Assembly: GCA_900105225.1 (NCBI GenBank)
Contig: LT629764.1
Location: 3,616,501-3,680,500 of the forward strand
DNA: 64,000 nt
Source: Paenibacillaceae bacterium GAS479
Lineage (GTDB): Bacteria > Bacillota > Bacilli > Paenibacillales > Paenibacillaceae
Reading direction: 5' to 3'
Of the stretch, positions 62,562 to 64,000 are shown piece by piece. The translations under genes and the position numbers were made by a program. Within the stretch, counting starts at the first letter, position 1. Each line of letters begins with the position of its first letter. The notes beneath the pieces are model-generated. The model was not told the DNA's origin and made no database searches. It was given only the letters and a program-made list of their open reading frames with translations.

Positions 62562-63779
62562 TTAGCGCAATTGGGCGGTTGCGGAGCCAGCTCTTCTACG
62601 GCCGCCGTGGAAGGGCAAAATCGCTGCAGCCAGCATAAGCACGAAGAAAGAGATAAAGTAAGGGGATATAAAGTCCCGCACTTGCCCCGCGATCATCGGG
62701 CCGAGAAAGGCTCCGACAGAGAAGGCGATTGACAGCAGCGAGAAGGTACGCCCGTAACGAGCTCTGGAGCTGAGCTCAATCAGCAAGGTGGACAATGCGG
62801 GGAAAATAATGCCCTTGGCCATGCCGACTCCGAGTAGTAAATACATGAGCGGTAGCGGAGCTTCTGTTGCAATAGCGTAATAGACAGCCGCAAGCATGAG
62901 CGCACCCCATAACGTGCGGGTAAATGCGGGCATACGGTTCAGAAATAACATGCTAAGCGTGATCAGTCCGCCCAGGCTGACGACCGAGAATAGTAGGCCG
63001 GTACGCATCATTCCCTCCGTGCTCGTAGACATCAGTGGCAGCTCGAAGGAAAGGATGCCCTGAGAGCAACTGATTGCGACTGGTAACGCATAGAGAAGCC
63101 AAGGGAAGCGGCCTTGCTCCTGCTCATCTTCGGCACTCCCAGCCCGGCCAGGTGACGAACCTTGCTGCCCCGTCCCCTGTGGAGCTGAATTCGCCGAACC
63201 CGGCGGGCTTGCTGAATTCGCCATACCGTCTGTCTGCGGATCTCGTACGAACAAGATGGCGCAGATGGCTGTGACAATTAACCCCCAGCCGAGCAAATAG
63301 AAGGCGCTGGTGAAGCCGATGTTCGCGACTAGGAAGGCACCTGCCGCTGGAGAAACGACGGAGGCAAGCGTATGAACGAAACCGCTGCCGGACATGAGGC
63401 GACTTTGTTGCACCGTATTGTTTGCCAACCGTGCCAGTAGTGCGCTACAGGCAGGAGATAGGAAAGCCAGCACGAAGCCGCTGATTGAGCGCAGCACGAG
63501 CAACTGCCAAGGATTCGTAACCTGCGCCTGCAGCAGTAGGATCAGGCCGGCGCCAAGTAGACTAAGCGCAATGAAAATGCGGCTGCCAAAGCGATCGATG
63601 CTGAAGCCGGCAATCAGGTTGCCGGGCAGATGCGTGATCGAATAGAGTCCCATCATCAGACCAATGAAGGACGGCGCCGCTCCAAGGGAAACGGCAAAGG
63701 GAGTCAGAATTGGATACTGGGCATGCAGGTCAAACATCGCCACGAAAAGAAACAGGTACAGCCAGATGGCTGTTTTCAC
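62562..63779 (-). CDS. MFS transporter
   Basis: A 405-residue major facilitator with twelve expected helices. LYLFLFVAMFDLHAQYPILT opens helix 1; the loop 2-3 motif reads AGFSIDRFGSRIFIALSL (GxxxDRxGxR), and the second half has the usual LSSRARYGRTFSLLSIAFSVGAFLGPMIAG. The central loop between the halves is unusually Ser/Gly/Pro-rich (about 195-230). GTG is the start because AAAGGAGGTG lies upstream; the frame is open for 41 more codons without a site. Likely a drug or metabolite exporter; substrate unknown. Confidence 0.9.
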   Translation of the reverse strand: MKTAIWLYLFLFVAMFDLHAQYPILTPFAVSLGAAPSFIGLMMGLYSITHLPGNLIAGFSIDRFGSRIFIALSLLGAGLILLLQAQVTNPWQLLVLRSISGFVLAFLSPACSALLARLANNTVQQSRLMSGSGFVHTLASVVSPAAGAFLVANIGFTSAFYLLGWGLIVTAICAILFVRDPQTDGMANSASPPGSANSAPQGTGQQGSSPGRAGSAEDEQEQGRFPWLLYALPVAISCSQGILSFELPLMSTSTEGMMRTGLLFSVVSLGGLITLSMLFLNRMPAFTRTLWGALMLAAVYYAIATEAPLPLMYLLLGVGMAKGIIFPALSTLLIELSSRARYGRTFSLLSIAFSVGAFLGPMIAGQVRDFISPYFISFFVLMLAAAILPFHGGRRRAGSATAQLR

Positions 63780-63888
63780 GGCGGACACCTCCTTTGCAGC
63801 TGTCTTCAGTTGAATGTAAACATGCTTGGCTCTACTACTTGTACGCCCATGTTGGACAGGATATGCCGCTGACCAGTCTCGGGCCGCG

Positions 63889-63917
63889 TTTACGCTCCCC
63901 AAGGGGTCGGTTATAAT
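63889..63917 (+). promoter_or_regulatory. Promoter candidate for the last gene
   Basis: TTTACG (63889-63894) and a perfect TATAAT (63912-63917) are 17 bases apart, 64 bases before the next start codon. Confidence 0.5.
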
Positions 63918-63980
63918 GGGGACTGGGGATGAACATGGCGCAGGGCCGATTGGCCGCGCTATTACAGGAGGAAACTACTT

Positions 63981-64000
63981 ATGGATGCTCTTGGATATGA
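63981..64000 (+). CDS. Start of a gene that continues beyond the window
   Basis: ACAGGAGGAAA lies 8 bases before an ATG that opens a frame (MDALGY) to the window end. Too short to identify. Confidence 0.6.

Overview
The window looks like a chromosomal segment of an endospore-forming, moderately GC-rich Firmicute of the Paenibacillaceae (Paenibacillus-like). This is inferred from the gene families present: a YesM/YesN-type sensor-regulator pair next to a sugar-binding lipoprotein, two alpha/beta small acid-soluble spore proteins, a cwlJ-gerQ germination pair, a YjcZ-type spore peptide, S-layer homology and copper-amine-oxidase-like surface domains, a T-box in front of trpS, strong GGAGG ribosome sites and frequent GTG/TTG starts. 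I saw no rRNA, tRNA, CRISPR array or intact insertion sequence.

Layout. 1-3.6 kb: end of a solute-binding protein gene, then its AraC-type response regulator and histidine kinase. 3.8-11.3 kb: an M42 aminopeptidase followed by a complete five-gene oligopeptide ABC importer, with a hairpin between the binding-protein gene and the first permease gene. 11.4-15.9 kb: single genes (YjcZ-like anchored protein, DUF2500, lipoate ligase, secreted GDPD-like protein, GtrA). 16.4-36.9 kb: a large Wzx/Wzy-type exopolysaccharide locus, all on the plus strand. 37-42.5 kb: an SLH surface protein and three anchored or secreted proteins with long disordered linkers. 42.6-48.8 kb: XRE regulator, HNH nuclease, CAP protein, LysM-3D protein, polysaccharide deacetylase, chemoreceptor. 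49-56 kb: spore and housekeeping genes (SASPs, a permease pair, trpS, YfhP-like hydrolase, gerQ, cwlJ). 56-64 kb: heme O synthase and SCO1, an AEC transporter, a GGDEF-EAL protein, a Toprim protein, a YjcZ-like peptide and an MFS transporter.

How the genes work together. The exopolysaccharide locus encodes a split tyrosine-kinase regulator (modulator plus BY-kinase), precursor enzymes for UDP-glucose, UDP-glucuronate, GDP-mannose and GDP-fucose, a priming phosphosugar transferase, five further glycosyltransferases or glycosyltransferase domains, a flippase, a polymerase, a pyruvyl transferase and a WcaF-like acetyltransferase. The set resembles a Gram-positive counterpart of colanic acid synthesis: a fucose- and glucuronate-containing polymer carrying pyruvate and acetyl groups.

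The least ordinary features are non-coding or architectural: a seven-unit 52-bp tandem repeat whose hairpins keep pairing only as plus-strand RNA; a structured leader where Bacillus carries the EAR antitermination RNA; a two-copy dyad element between genes; a glycosyltransferase joined in frame to UDP-glucose dehydrogenase through an Ala/Pro/Ser linker; and a surface-protein cassette sharing an unrecognised two-cysteine domain.
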